NCBI GenBank assembly: GCA_021842465.1
Contig: JAKBZN010000004.1
Coordinates: forward strand, 1-64,000
Origin: Pseudomonadota bacterium
GTDB taxonomy: Bacteria > Pseudomonadota > Gammaproteobacteria > Burkholderiales > Burkholderiaceae_F
Direction of reading: 5' to 3'
Length of the DNA stretch: 64,000 bases
The position numbers were made by a program, and so were the translations under genes. Within the stretch, counting starts at the first letter, position 1. Each line of letters opens with the position of its first letter. Shown piece after piece: positions 22,138-30,890 of this stretch. Under the pieces are notes generated by a model that saw only the letters and a list, made by a program, of their open reading frames with translations, had not been told where the DNA came from and searched no databases.

Positions 22138-22715
22138 ATCGCGCCCTGCAGGTCGGCGCCGACGGCTGGGCCGCGGGCGTGCGCCGGGTCGCGTCGCCCC
22201 ACTTCGACGCGCGCCCGGCCGTGGCTGCCGGCGATCCGCGGATCGACCTGGTCGTGCTCCATTGCATCAGCCTGCCGCCGGGGCGATTCGGAAGCGACGG
22301 GATCGCGCGGTTTTTCGCAGGCATCCTCGATTGCGATGGCCATCCGTTTTACGCGCGGCTGCGCGGCGTCCGCGTGTCCGCGCATTTCCTGATCGGGCGC
22401 GATGGGGCGTTGACGCAATTCGTCTCGTGCCGGGACCGGGCATGGCATGCCGGCGCGTCGGCGTTCGAGGGGCGGTCCGGATGCAACGACTTTTCGATCG
22501 GGGTGGAACTGGAGGGGTGCGAGTACGAACCCTTTGCGGATGCGCAGTACGCCACCCTGGCTGTCCTGCTCTCCGGTTTGCGGTCGGCCTACCCGCTGCG
22601 CGCGGTCCGCGGCCATTCCGAGGTCGCGCCGGGGCGCAAGACCGACCCGGGACCGCTCTTCGATTGGACGCGGTTGCGACGGGATTTCGCCGGAAATTCT
22701 GCAAGTGATTGCTGA
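22134..22715 (+). CDS. ampD: 1,6-anhydro-N-acetylmuramyl-L-alanine amidase AmpD
   Basis: AmpD removes the stem peptide from 1,6-anhydromuropeptides in the cytoplasm during cell-wall recycling. The 193-residue product has zinc ligands His43 (VLHCISLPP), His161 and Asp171 (HSEVAPGRKTDPG), with Lys169 in the catalytic position; the spacing from His161 matches E. coli AmpD (His154, Lys162, Asp164). GTG 22134 overlaps the pilR stop (GTGA). The neighbouring pilSR genes are not functionally related; the pairing is a conserved order. Confidence 0.95.
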   Translation: MNRALQVGADGWAAGVRRVASPHFDARPAVAAGDPRIDLVVLHCISLPPGRFGSDGIARFFAGILDCDGHPFYARLRGVRVSAHFLIGRDGALTQFVSCRDRAWHAGASAFEGRSGCNDFSIGVELEGCEYEPFADAQYATLAVLLSGLRSAYPLRAVRGHSEVAPGRKTDPGPLFDWTRLRRDFAGNSASDC

Positions 22716-22742
22716 CCCCGAAAAGATCTCCTAAGATCGACA

Positions 22743-22789
22743 CCACAATTTCTTGTTGATGTTTTGTCGTCGCATACAAGATATTGTGT
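22743..22789. promoter_or_regulatory. Tandem NrdR-like boxes upstream of nrdAB
   Basis: Two copies of the palindrome ACAA-N4-TTGT lie at 22745-22756 and 22776-22787, 31 bases apart (about three helical turns). The second, within ATACAAGATATTGTGT, agrees at 12 of 16 positions with the NrdR consensus ACACTATATATAGTGT as I recall it; the first is weaker. Paired boxes at this distance upstream of a ribonucleotide reductase operon are the classic NrdR arrangement. A possible -35/-10 (TTGTTG 22753, TACAAG 22775, 16-base spacer) overlaps both boxes, which fits repression. Confidence 0.75.
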
Positions 22790-22879
22790 TCCGAGAACAT
22801 TTCCAGCCGGTGGCCGCAAGCACGCGGACGCGGCGCGGCAGCGCCGTGGCGCCGGCAATCCGCTGTTACGGGGGAAGCG

Positions 22880-25789
22880 ATGCAATATCAAAATCAAGGG
22901 GAAGCGGCGGTTGCTGCTGCGGGCGGAGGCGCTTTCGGCGGCGGCGCGTTGACGGGAGATGCGCGGGCGCAGGCATTGGCGCACCCCGTGGCGAGCGGGC
23001 TGGGGGATTACCGGATCATCCGCCGCAACGGCGCCGTCGTCGCCTTCGAACCATCGAAGATCGCCGTCGCCATGACCAAGGCGTTCCTCGCGGTTCACGG
23101 TGGCCAGGCCGCGGCGTCGGCGGCGATTCGCGAGCAGGTCGAGCGCCTGACCGCCGTCGCCGTGACGGCGCTCATGCGCCGCGAGCCCGCGGGCGGGACG
23201 TTTCACATCGAGGAAATCCAGGATCAGGTCGAACTGGCGCTCATGCGCGACGGCGCGCACGATGTCGCCCGCGCGTACGTCCTGTACCGCGAGCGGCGCG
23301 CACAGGAGCGGGCGCAGCATCAGCCGGCGGCGCAGTCGGAGCCGGCCGCCCTGCACGTCACCGACGGCGGGCGCCGGGTTCCGCTGGATGCGGCGCGCCT
23401 GCGCGCGACGATCGAGGCTGCATGCGAGGGGCTCACCGAGTATGTCTCCGTCGATGCGGTGTTGTCGGCGACGCTCAAGAACCTCTACGACGGCGTCCCG
23501 GTGGAAGAGGTGCACAAGTCGGCGATCCTCGCCGCCCGGGCCCGGATCGAAACCGACCCGGCGTACAGCGAGGTGACGGCGCGCCTGCTCTTGCACGTCG
23601 TGCGCAAGGAGGTGTTCGGAACGGAAGTGGCGCAGGGTGCGATGGTGGAGCGCTACGCGGAGGTTTTCCCGCGGTGCGTCCGCATCGGGGTCGACGCCGG
23701 CCTGCTTGACGAGCGCCTGCTGCAGTTCGATTTGTCGCGACTGGCGGCGGCGCTCAAGCCGGAGCGCGACCTGCAGTTTTCCTATCTGGGGCTGCAGACG
23801 CTGTATGACCGGTATTTCCTGCACCGCGACGGGCGCCGTTTCGAACTGCCGCAGACGTTTTTCATGCGGGTGGCGATGGGACTGGCGCTCAACGAGATCG
23901 ACCGCGAGACGCGGGCGATCGAGTTCTATGACCTGCTCTCGAGCTTCGACTTCATGAGTTCGACGCCGACGTTGTTCAATTCCGGTACGCAGCATTCCCA
24001 GCTCTCCTCGTGCTATCTCAGCACGGTCCCGGATCACCTCGACGGCATCTACGAAGCGATCAAGGACAACGCGATGCTCGCCAAGTTCGCGGGCGGTCTG
24101 GGCAACGACTGGACCCCGGTGCGCGCGCTCGGCGCCCACATCCGGGGCACGAACGGCAAATCCCAGGGCGTCGTGCCGTTCCTCAAGGTGGTCAACGACA
24201 CCGCTGTCGCGGTGAACCAGGGCGGCAAGCGCAAGGGCGCGGTCTGCTGCTACCTGGAGACCTGGCATCTGGACATCGAGGAGTTCCTGGATCTGCGCAA
24301 GAACACCGGGGACGACCGCCGCCGTACCCATGACATGAACACGGCGAACTGGATTCCCGACCTGTTCATGAAGCGGGTGTTCGAGGATGGGGAGTGGACC
24401 CTGTTCTCCCCCAGCGACTGCCCGGACCTCCATGACCTCACGGGAAAGGCGTTCGAGGCGGCCTACCGGGCATACGAGGAAAAGGCGGCCCGCGGGGAGT
24501 TGCGCCTCTTCAAGAAGGTCGCGGCGGCGCAGTTGTGGCGCAAGATGCTTTCGATGCTGTTCGAGACCGGCCATCCCTGGATCACGTTCAAGGACGCCTG
24601 CAATCTGCGCTCGCCGCAGCAGCACGTCGGGGTGGTGCACAGCTCCAACCTGTGCACCGAGATCACCCTGAACACCTCCGAGGAGGAAATCGCCGTCTGC
24701 AACCTCGGATCGGTCAACCTGCTCGCCCATCTTTGTCCGAATGGTTCCGGCGGATTCGACCTCGACCTGGAAAAATTGCGGCGGACGGTGGGAATCGCGA
24801 TGCGGATGCTCGACAACGTGGTCGACATCAACTACTACGCGGTGTCGAAGGCGCGCAATTCCAATCTCCGCCATCGGCCGGTGGGCCTCGGGATCATGGG
24901 GTTCCAGGATTGCCTGCATCGCCTGCGGATCCCGTACGCGTCCGAAGCGGCGGTGGAATTTGCCGATCGCAGCCAGGAGGCGGTCTGCTATTTCGCCTAT
25001 TGGGCCTCGACGGAACTCGCGGCCGAGCGCGGGCCGTATTCGACCTTCCGCGGATCCTTGTGGGACCAGGGGATTCTGCCGCGCGACAGTCTCGAAATCC
25101 TGGGTCGGGAACGCGGCGGACACCTCGAGGTCGATGCGCAGGAGCGGATGGACTGGGCGGGGCTGCGCGAGCGGATTTCCCGATACGGGATGCGCAACTC
25201 GAACTGCGTTGCGATCGCGCCCACGGCGACGATTTCCAACATCGTCGGCGTGTCCGCCAGCATCGAGCCGACCTACCAGAACCTGTACGTCAAATCCAAC
25301 CTTTCCGGAGAATTCACCGTCGTCAACCAGCATCTGGTGCGGGAGTTGAAGTCGCTCGGACTGTGGGACGAAGTGATGGTCGCCGACTTGAAGTATTTCG
25401 ACGGCAGCCTCGCGCGCATCGATCGCATTCCCGAGGAGATCCGGCAGCGATATGCAACGGCGTTCGAGATCGATCCGACCTGGCTGATCGAGTGCGCCTC
25501 GCGCCGCCAGAAATGGATCGATCAGGCGCAGTCCCTCAACATCTACCTGGCGGGGGTTTCGGGCCGCAAGCTCGACGAGGTCTACAAGCTCGCCTGGCTG
25601 CGCGGCTTGAAGACGACCTACTATCTGCGCACGCTGGGGGCGACACATGCCGAGAAGTCGACGGGGCGCGCCGGAACGCTCAACGCGGTCCCCGTCGCGA
25701 CGGACGCGGCCGTTTTGGCGGCGGAGGGGAAGGTCTGCACGCTGCGCCCCGGGGATGCGGGGTTTTCCGAGTGCGAAGCCTGCCAATAA
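22880..25789 (+). CDS. nrdA: Class Ia ribonucleotide reductase, large subunit
   Basis: NrdA reduces ribonucleoside diphosphates to deoxyribonucleotides. The 969-residue product has an N-terminal ATP cone (about 44-134, YRIIRRNGAVVAFEPSKI) and a second, degenerate cone-like region (about 158-245), as in Pseudomonas NrdA. Catalytic residues are visible: Cys378 (SSCYLST), Asn590, Cys592 and Glu594 (NLCTEI), and Cys607 (CNLGSVNL), with the radical-path tyrosines in TTYYLRTLGA and the C-terminal redox pair in CEACQ. I start at ATG 22880 because GGGGGAAG precedes it and the upstream frame covers the operator. The leader carries NrdR-like boxes. nrdB follows at 24 bases. Confidence 0.97.
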   Translation: MQYQNQGEAAVAAAGGGAFGGGALTGDARAQALAHPVASGLGDYRIIRRNGAVVAFEPSKIAVAMTKAFLAVHGGQAAASAAIREQVERLTAVAVTALMRREPAGGTFHIEEIQDQVELALMRDGAHDVARAYVLYRERRAQERAQHQPAAQSEPAALHVTDGGRRVPLDAARLRATIEAACEGLTEYVSVDAVLSATLKNLYDGVPVEEVHKSAILAARARIETDPAYSEVTARLLLHVVRKEVFGTEVAQGAMVERYAEVFPRCVRIGVDAGLLDERLLQFDLSRLAAALKPERDLQFSYLGLQTLYDRYFLHRDGRRFELPQTFFMRVAMGLALNEIDRETRAIEFYDLLSSFDFMSSTPTLFNSGTQHSQLSSCYLSTVPDHLDGIYEAIKDNAMLAKFAGGLGNDWTPVRALGAHIRGTNGKSQGVVPFLKVVNDTAVAVNQGGKRKGAVCCYLETWHLDIEEFLDLRKNTGDDRRRTHDMNTANWIPDLFMKRVFEDGEWTLFSPSDCPDLHDLTGKAFEAAYRAYEEKAARGELRLFKKVAAAQLWRKMLSMLFETGHPWITFKDACNLRSPQQHVGVVHSSNLCTEITLNTSEEEIAVCNLGSVNLLAHLCPNGSGGFDLDLEKLRRTVGIAMRMLDNVVDINYYAVSKARNSNLRHRPVGLGIMGFQDCLHRLRIPYASEAAVEFADRSQEAVCYFAYWASTELAAERGPYSTFRGSLWDQGILPRDSLEILGRERGGHLEVDAQERMDWAGLRERISRYGMRNSNCVAIAPTATISNIVGVSASIEPTYQNLYVKSNLSGEFTVVNQHLVRELKSLGLWDEVMVADLKYFDGSLARIDRIPEEIRQRYATAFEIDPTWLIECASRRQKWIDQAQSLNIYLAGVSGRKLDEVYKLAWLRGLKTTYYLRTLGATHAEKSTGRAGTLNAVPVATDAAVLAAEGKVCTLRPGDAGFSECEACQ

Positions 25790-25813
25790 CAAGAACGGAT
25801 CGGGAGAGGAATC

Positions 25814-26995
25814 ATGTTGCAATGGGATGATGTCGAGCCGGCGCGGCCGGTGACGGCGGGAGCGCCGGGGCCGCAACGGGCGCTTGCGCAGGTTTCGGCC
25901 GAGTCGATGCCGGCGCCGGCGGCAGCGCCGGCCCAAGGCCGGGCACGCGCGGAGGACGCCGCCGGAACCGCCTTCGGGGGGCGCGTACGGATGGAGGACA
26001 AGCGGATCATCAACGGCCGGGCGGACGTCAACCAGCTGGTTCCGTTCAAGTACAAGTGGGCCTGGGACAAGTACCTGTCCGCCTGCGCCAACCACTGGAT
26101 GCCGCAGGAGGTCAACATGTCCCGCGACGTGGCCCTGTGGAAGGATCCCAACGGCCTGAGCGAAGACGAGCGGCGTGTCGTCAAGCGCAACCTCGGGTTC
26201 TTCGTGACGGCGGATTCGCTGGCCGCGAACAACATCGTGCTCGGGACGTATCGCCAGATCACGGCGCCGGAATGCCGGCAGTTCCTGCTCCGTCAGGCGT
26301 TCGAGGAGGCGATTCACACCCACGCGTACCAGTACATCGTCGAATCCCTGGGTCTCGACGAGGGGGAAATCTTCAACGCCTACCGGGAAATCCCCTCGAT
26401 TCGCGCCAAGGACGAGTTTCTTCTGCCGTTCATCGAGGTGCTGACCGACCCGGGATTCCAGACCGGGACCCCGGAAGCGGATCGTGCGCTCCTGCGGTCG
26501 CTGATCGTTTTCGCCTGTCTGATGGAGGGGCTGTTCTTCTACGTCGGATTCGTCCAGATCCTGGCCCTGGGCCGGCAGAACAAGATGACGGGCGCGGCCG
26601 AACAGTATCAATACATCCTGCGGGACGAGTCGATGCACTGCAATTTCGGCATCGACATGATCAACCAGATCAAGCTGGAAAACCCCGGGCTGTGGACGAC
26701 CGAGTTCCGTTCCGAGATCCGCCAGTTGTTCCTGACCGCGGTGGACCTGGAATACCGCTACGCCGAGGACACCATGCCGCGCGGCGTGCTGGGCCTGAAC
26801 GCGGCGATGTTCAAGGACTATCTGCGATACATCGCCAACCGCCGCGCACAGCAGATCGGGATGGAGACCTTGTTCCCTGAGCAGGAGAACCCGTTTCCCT
26901 GGATGAGCGAGATGATCGACTTGAAGAAGGAACGCAACTTCTTCGAGACGCGCGTGCTCGAGTATCAGAGCGGCGGCGCGCTGAACTGGGATTGA
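25814..26995 (+). CDS. nrdB: Class Ia ribonucleotide reductase, small subunit
   Basis: NrdB houses the diiron-tyrosyl radical cofactor that activates NrdA. In the 393-residue product the likely metal ligands are Asp105, Glu165, His168, Glu238, Glu272 and His275, and the radical tyrosine is Tyr172, seven residues after Glu165 as in E. coli (Glu115/Tyr122). This supports an authentic class Ia enzyme and not a radical-free variant. Residues 1-55 are an Ala/Pro-rich extension of no obvious function. A good ribosome-binding site (GGAGAGGA) precedes ATG 25814. An intrinsic terminator follows. Confidence 0.96.
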   Translation: MLQWDDVEPARPVTAGAPGPQRALAQVSAESMPAPAAAPAQGRARAEDAAGTAFGGRVRMEDKRIINGRADVNQLVPFKYKWAWDKYLSACANHWMPQEVNMSRDVALWKDPNGLSEDERRVVKRNLGFFVTADSLAANNIVLGTYRQITAPECRQFLLRQAFEEAIHTHAYQYIVESLGLDEGEIFNAYREIPSIRAKDEFLLPFIEVLTDPGFQTGTPEADRALLRSLIVFACLMEGLFFYVGFVQILALGRQNKMTGAAEQYQYILRDESMHCNFGIDMINQIKLENPGLWTTEFRSEIRQLFLTAVDLEYRYAEDTMPRGVLGLNAAMFKDYLRYIANRRAQQIGMETLFPEQENPFPWMSEMIDLKKERNFFETRVLEYQSGGALNWD

Positions 26996-27004
26996 GTTGT
27001 TATG

Positions 27005-27044
27005 CAGCGCATCGATTTGATGGCGAATCGATGCGCTGTTTTTT
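27005..27044 (+). terminator. Intrinsic terminator after nrdAB
   Basis: CAGCGCATCGATT (27005-27017) pairs perfectly with AATCGATGCGCTG (27026-27038) around an eight-base loop, followed by six T. It begins about ten bases after the nrdB stop and closes the nrdAB operon. Confidence 0.95.
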
Positions 27045-27065
27045 CGTTGAAACAGAAAAAAATTC

Positions 27066-27094
27066 TTGCAGTGCAGAACCATCGGGAGTAATAA
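27066..27094 (+). promoter_or_regulatory. Candidate promoter of the H1-like gene
   Basis: TTGCAG (27066-27071) and TAATAA (27089-27094) are separated by 17 bases in an unusually AT-rich patch just after the nrdB terminator. If used, the transcript would carry a leader of about 430 bases. No nearer promoter of similar quality is obvious. Confidence 0.5.
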
Positions 27095-27530
27095 TTCGCC
27101 CGTGAATTTTATGTAGTTCGATCGCGAGATCGATCGCCGAATTGAACGCAGACAGCCACAGTCGGCATTTCGTGCCACGACCCGAGACCTCGCCGTCTCG
27201 CGGCATTGCTCCCCCCGAAGTTTCCTGCGTTCTCCCGCCGTCTTCATTTCGTTCCTACATCGGATCCTCCTCATTTTTCGCGCACGCCGCTTGCAGCGCT
27301 GCGCATTTCGCGCGTGCGCATGGCCGCACGCGCCGTCCCGGATTCATCAGCGTCAACGGCTTGCGCCCGTTCCGTTCCGCGCCTGACTCGGATATGCGCC
27401 CTGCAAAACGCATTTCTGGGCTTGCCGCGGCGACCGTGCCTCCGCATGCGCCGATGAATAGCCCGGCCCGCGATCGCGGCCGGGTTTCCCAAGTTCGTCA
27501 AATCGATCTGTTCTGATAGGAGAGATGTCC
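27095..27530. other. Long apparently non-coding stretch before the H1-like gene
   Basis: No convincing gene lies here. A 124-codon plus-strand frame (27142-27516) is rich in Ser, Arg and Pro, resembles no family I know, and lacks a clear ribosome-binding site. The stretch contains a short GATCGCGAGATCGATCG palindrome (about 27120-27136) and is less GC-rich than its surroundings at first. It probably serves as leader or control region for the H1-like gene. Confidence 0.5.
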
Positions 27531-28079
27531 ATGGCAACAAAGAAAGCTGCGAAGAAGGCCGCGAAGAAGACGGCGGCGAAGAAGGCCGCCAAGAAGGTCG
27601 TAGCCAAGAAGGTCGTCGCGAAGAAGGTTGTCGCCAAGAAGGCAGCGGCGAAGAAGGCGGCAAAGCGGGTTGTCGCGAAGAAGGCGGCGAAGAAGGTTGC
27701 CGCGAAGAAGACGGCGGCGAAGAAGGTCGCCAAGAAGGCCGCGAAGAAGACGGTCGCCAAGAAGGTCACGGCGAAGAAAGCCACGGCGAAGAAAGCCACC
27801 GCCAAGAAGGCCACCGCCAAGAAGGCGGTCAAGACCACCACCAAGAAGGCGGAAAAGAAGGGCGGAAAGAAGGAAAAGAAGGCCGCTAAAAAAAAAGTAG
27901 CGACTAAGAAGGAAGCCGTCAAACCGGCGGCCGCGAAGAAGCGGGCTCCCGCCAAGCGCAAGGCGGCGGTCAAGGAAGCGGCGGCCCCGATGGAGTCGCT
28001 CCCCGGTGCGGCCGCGGAGGCCGCCATCGAGGCCGACGCCGGCGCGGCGTGGCCCTTCCCGTCCGGGAGCCGGCCGTAG
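27531..28079 (+). CDS. Histone H1-like lysine-rich DNA-binding protein
   Basis: The 182-residue product consists almost wholly of Lys, Ala, Val and Thr in repeats such as KKAAKK, KKVVAKK and KKATAKK (residues 4-150), like the C-terminal domain of eukaryotic H1 and bacterial homologues such as Bordetella BpH1 and Pseudomonas AlgP. Such proteins bind DNA non-specifically and influence nucleoid structure. The last 30 residues are acidic and hydrophobic instead (from AAAPMES to FPSGSRP). I choose ATG 27531 because AGGAG is eight bases upstream; ATG 27525 would leave only two. Its position after nrdAB is conserved in Burkholderiales. Repeats make length variation by slippage likely. Confidence 0.9.
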   Translation: MATKKAAKKAAKKTAAKKAAKKVVAKKVVAKKVVAKKAAAKKAAKRVVAKKAAKKVAAKKTAAKKVAKKAAKKTVAKKVTAKKATAKKATAKKATAKKAVKTTTKKAEKKGGKKEKKAAKKKVATKKEAVKPAAAKKRAPAKRKAAVKEAAAPMESLPGAAAEAAIEADAGAAWPFPSGSRP

Positions 28080-28105
28080 TCCGACGCGGTCGTCGTTCCG
28101 TGCAA

Positions 28106-28134
28106 ACGCCCCACATCGGTGGGGCGTTTTTTTT
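28106..28134. terminator. Terminator shared by convergent H1-like and pfkB genes
   Basis: ACGCCCCAC (28106-28114) pairs perfectly with GTGGGGCGT (28119-28127) around ATCG, followed on the plus strand by eight T. It ends transcription of the H1-like gene. Read from the other side it follows the pfkB stop, but only a short TTT tract follows there, so it is weaker in that direction. Confidence 0.93.
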
Positions 28135-29071
28135 ACCAGGGGCGGTAGCGGAACGCCTCGACGAATCGTTCCTCGATCTGCGCACGGCCTGCTTCGTGCC
28201 GCTGCGCGCCATGGTGTTCGATCTTGATCGCGCCCATCACCGAGGCGAGCCGTCCGGTCGTCTCCCAATCGAAGCCCTGCGCGATGCCGTACAGGATGCC
28301 CGCCCGATAGGCATCTCCGCAGCCGGTCGGATCGGCGATGGCGCGCGCGGGCGCGGCCGGAACCTGCACGATCGTGCCACGGCAATGGATCTCGGAACCC
28401 GCCGCGCCGCGGGTCACGATCAGGGCATCCAGGTTGCGCGCGAGGGAGGCCAGCGGAACCCCAGTCTTCGTCTCCAGCAGTTTCCCTTCATAGTCGTTGA
28501 CGGCGACGTAGCGCGCCTGTTCGACGAAGCGCAGCAGATCCGGACCGTCGAACAGCGGCATCGCCTGTCCGGGATCGAACAGGAACGGGATGCCGCGTTC
28601 CGCCAGGGCCCGGGCGTGAGCCAGCATGCCGTCGCGCCCATCCGGCCCCACCAGCGCCAGTGCGACCGCATCGTCATCGGGAATCGGGTTGCGGTGGGAA
28701 TGCGACATCGCGCCCGGATGGAACGCGGTGATCTGGTTGTCGTCCAGGTCCGTGGTGATGAACGCCTGCGCGGTATGGGTGCCATCGATCTGCAGTACGC
28801 GGCTGCGGTCGATCCCGAGGGTGTCGAGCCGGCGCAGGTAGTCGGCTCCGTCTTCTCCGATCGTTCCCAGCGGCGTCGGGGTCCCGCCGAGTTGCGCGAG
28901 GCTGTAGGCGATGTTTCCGGCGACGCCCCCGAATTCGCGGCGCAGCGTCGGGACCAGGAAGGAGACGTTCAGGATATGGACCTGATCGGGGAGGATGTGG
29001 TCCTTGAACCGCCCCGAGAACACCATGATCGAGTCGTACGCGATCGACGCGCAGATGAGGGTTTTTTTCAT
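28133..29071 (-). CDS. PfkB-family carbohydrate/nucleoside kinase
   Basis: The 312-residue product is a ribokinase-fold (PfkB) sugar or nucleoside kinase. The N-terminal substrate region contains FGGVAGNIAYSLAQLGG, and the C-terminal ATP site contains DPTGCGDAYRAGIL with the catalytic Asp and the anion-hole glycines. The overall sequence (SIAYDSIMVFSGRF, FHPGAM) resembles the bacterial adenosine-kinase-like branch, but the substrate cannot be fixed from sequence. It is the last gene of the aroQ-accB-accC-prmA string, 14 bases after the zinc-ribbon gene. Confidence 0.88.
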   Translation of the reverse strand: MKKTLICASIAYDSIMVFSGRFKDHILPDQVHILNVSFLVPTLRREFGGVAGNIAYSLAQLGGTPTPLGTIGEDGADYLRRLDTLGIDRSRVLQIDGTHTAQAFITTDLDDNQITAFHPGAMSHSHRNPIPDDDAVALALVGPDGRDGMLAHARALAERGIPFLFDPGQAMPLFDGPDLLRFVEQARYVAVNDYEGKLLETKTGVPLASLARNLDALIVTRGAAGSEIHCRGTIVQVPAAPARAIADPTGCGDAYRAGILYGIAQGFDWETTGRLASVMGAIKIEHHGAQRHEAGRAQIEERFVEAFRYRPW

Positions 29072-29085
29072 TACGGACGGAGCTT

Positions 29086-29907
29086 TCAGGGGAAAAACGG
29101 ATAGGCGACGAATCCTGTGGCGCCGGAGCCCGGGGGTACGAAAAGGATGCGGATCGATCGATCCGCCCCCGGCGGCAGGTTGTCGGGCGGCACCAGGGAA
29201 TTGGACGTCGGACCGTAGTCTTCGGGCGAGAACACCTTGCGCGCGATGGCGTGATCCTGCGCATTAGTCAGGGTCAATTCGATCGACGGCAGCGCCATCG
29301 GGAAGGGCGCCCGGTTGCGGATCACCGCGTCGAACTCCATCGCGCTGGTGTTGGGGATCGCCTGGAGATCGCTGCTGACGATCGCGAGCAGATCCGGCCG
29401 CATCGGCAGGGTTGGACGGCATGCGAGCGGCACACAGAGCGCATTCAGCGTCGGCCGCAGCGACGGCAGATTGGCCAGCAGATCGGCACGAAATTGGATC
29501 GCGAGTTGTGCGACAAGCGTGACGGTGAGCAGCGTGCATGCGGTGGCGAGCGTCGCACGCAGGGCCGTTCCGGTACGCCGTTTGTCGGTGCGCAGAAAAT
29601 CCGGCGGCTCGGGTTCGGAGAAGTCGGATTCGCCGGTGCGGCCGGCCAATATGTCGACCGGCATGCCGGGTTGCATGCCGACCGGTTCGTTGGTTGGCGG
29701 GGGGGACGGCTCGTGACCGATCGGTGCGTCCCGCGGCGACGGAGGGGGGGCGTCCGGGGGCTCATCCACGATGGTTTCGAGTCGGGATCGCGCATCGAAG
29801 ACGTGGCGGCAATCGCCGCAGCGGACCAGGCCGTCGTGCGAGTGCAACTGCGCCTCGCTGACGCGGAAGAGCGCATTGCAGTTCGGGCAGCGGGTGGCAA
29901 AGCTCAT
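29086..29907 (-). CDS. Zinc-ribbon and DUF3426 domain membrane protein
   Basis: The 273-residue product starts with a zinc ribbon (MSFATRCPNCNALFRV, then VRCGDCRHVFDAR; CxxC pairs at about 7/10 and 30/33). A long Pro-rich linker (about 45-105), one transmembrane helix (around ATACTLLTVTLVAQLAIQF) and a periplasmic DUF3426 domain follow (AMEFDAVIRNRAPFPMALP, VFSPEDYG). The function of this family is unknown; the layout suggests a cytoplasmic sensor joined to a periplasmic domain. It lies 22 bases after prmA, a conserved betaproteobacterial neighbour. Confidence 0.85.
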   Translation of the reverse strand: MSFATRCPNCNALFRVSEAQLHSHDGLVRCGDCRHVFDARSRLETIVDEPPDAPPPSPRDAPIGHEPSPPPTNEPVGMQPGMPVDILAGRTGESDFSEPEPPDFLRTDKRRTGTALRATLATACTLLTVTLVAQLAIQFRADLLANLPSLRPTLNALCVPLACRPTLPMRPDLLAIVSSDLQAIPNTSAMEFDAVIRNRAPFPMALPSIELTLTNAQDHAIARKVFSPEDYGPTSNSLVPPDNLPPGADRSIRILFVPPGSGATGFVAYPFFP

Positions 29908-29929
29908 TTCGGCACGGCACCCGCGGCGT

Positions 29930-30865
29930 TCATGGGTTCGGGTTCCGGACGGCGTCGCCGGACGGCTTGGTGCCTGCGATCGCCACCCAGCCTTCGTCCT
30001 GCGCCACCACCGCGAGCGTGATGCCGGGGTCCGCACGCAGGAAGGTGTCGATGATCGCCGGGGCCTGGCGTTCCAGGATGCCCGAGAGCAGGATCGCGCC
30101 GCCGGGGCGGACCCGGTGGGCCAGCATCGGCGCAAGCACCATGATCGGGTTGGCGAGGATGTTCGCGATCACGAGGTCGAAGCGCCGGTCCGGTTCGCCG
30201 GAAAAGGCTTCCGGGTCGGTGTAGCGGACCGCAACCTGGTTTTCCTGCGCGTTGTGGCGCGCGGTGGCGATCGCAGCCGGGTCGATGTCGACGCCGACCA
30301 CCTCGGCGGCCCCCAGCGCTGCGGCGCAGATCGACAGAATGCCGGATCCGCAGCCATAGTCCAGGACGGACAGCCCCGTCGGCGGATTCCGTTCCATCCA
30401 CCGCAGGCACAACCGCGTCGTCGGATGCGCTCCGGTGCCGAATGCGGCGCCGGGGTCGATGCGGATGTTGATCGCCTGCGGGTCGGGCGGGACGTGCCAG
30501 CTTGGGACGATCCAGATCCGTCCGACGGCGATCGGGGCGAACTGGGCCTGCGTTTGGCGGACCCAGTCGCAGTCGTCGACGGCCTTGCAGGCAATCGGCT
30601 CCGGCGGGACGGCATCGAGGCCTTGGGCGGCGGTTGCGAGCAGGCCCTCGATATCCGCATCACCGTCGACCAGCACGCTCACCCGGTTGTTGCGCCATGC
30701 CGCGTCGGGCGGCTCTTCCCCGGGTTCGCCATACAACGCCGATTCGTCGGGCGTGTCGCGATCGTCATCCTCCACCGACACCGACAGCGCTCCGGCGGCA
30801 AGCAAGGCATCCGTCCAGGCGTCCAGCGCATCGGCCGGCAGGAGAATCTGGAATTCCGCGAACAT
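29930..30865 (-). CDS. prmA: Ribosomal protein L11 methyltransferase
   Basis: PrmA trimethylates lysines and the N-terminus of ribosomal protein L11 using S-adenosylmethionine. The 311-residue product has the small N-terminal L11-recognition domain, the linker with DPGAAFGTGAHPTT, the SAM-binding motif VLDYGCGSGILSI, and the catalytic-domain motif NILANPI. ATG 30865 begins the conserved MFAEFQ sequence; the frame is open further upstream but overlaps accC and is not conserved. It lies 25 bases after accC. Confidence 0.96.
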   Translation of the reverse strand: MFAEFQILLPADALDAWTDALLAAGALSVSVEDDDRDTPDESALYGEPGEEPPDAAWRNNRVSVLVDGDADIEGLLATAAQGLDAVPPEPIACKAVDDCDWVRQTQAQFAPIAVGRIWIVPSWHVPPDPQAINIRIDPGAAFGTGAHPTTRLCLRWMERNPPTGLSVLDYGCGSGILSICAAALGAAEVVGVDIDPAAIATARHNAQENQVAVRYTDPEAFSGEPDRRFDLVIANILANPIMVLAPMLAHRVRPGGAILLSGILERQAPAIIDTFLRADPGITLAVVAQDEGWVAIAGTKPSGDAVRNPNP

Positions 30866-30890
30866 GATGGTGATCCGGCCCCGGCCGAGC

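Noticed and set aside
22589-27274. Very long open frame antisense to nrdAB (over 1,500 codons).
   Set aside because: It is a by-product of strong G/C bias at third codon positions of nrdA and nrdB. Its product is Arg/His/Pro-rich and resembles no family. Similar long antisense frames opposite pilS (18188-20677) and maeB (43158-46358) are rejected for the same reason.
27142-27516. A 124-codon plus-strand frame upstream of the H1-like gene.
   Set aside because: Composition is Ser/Arg/Pro-rich with no recognisable domain, no ribosome-binding site and no coding-like pattern; the stretch is better seen as a leader.
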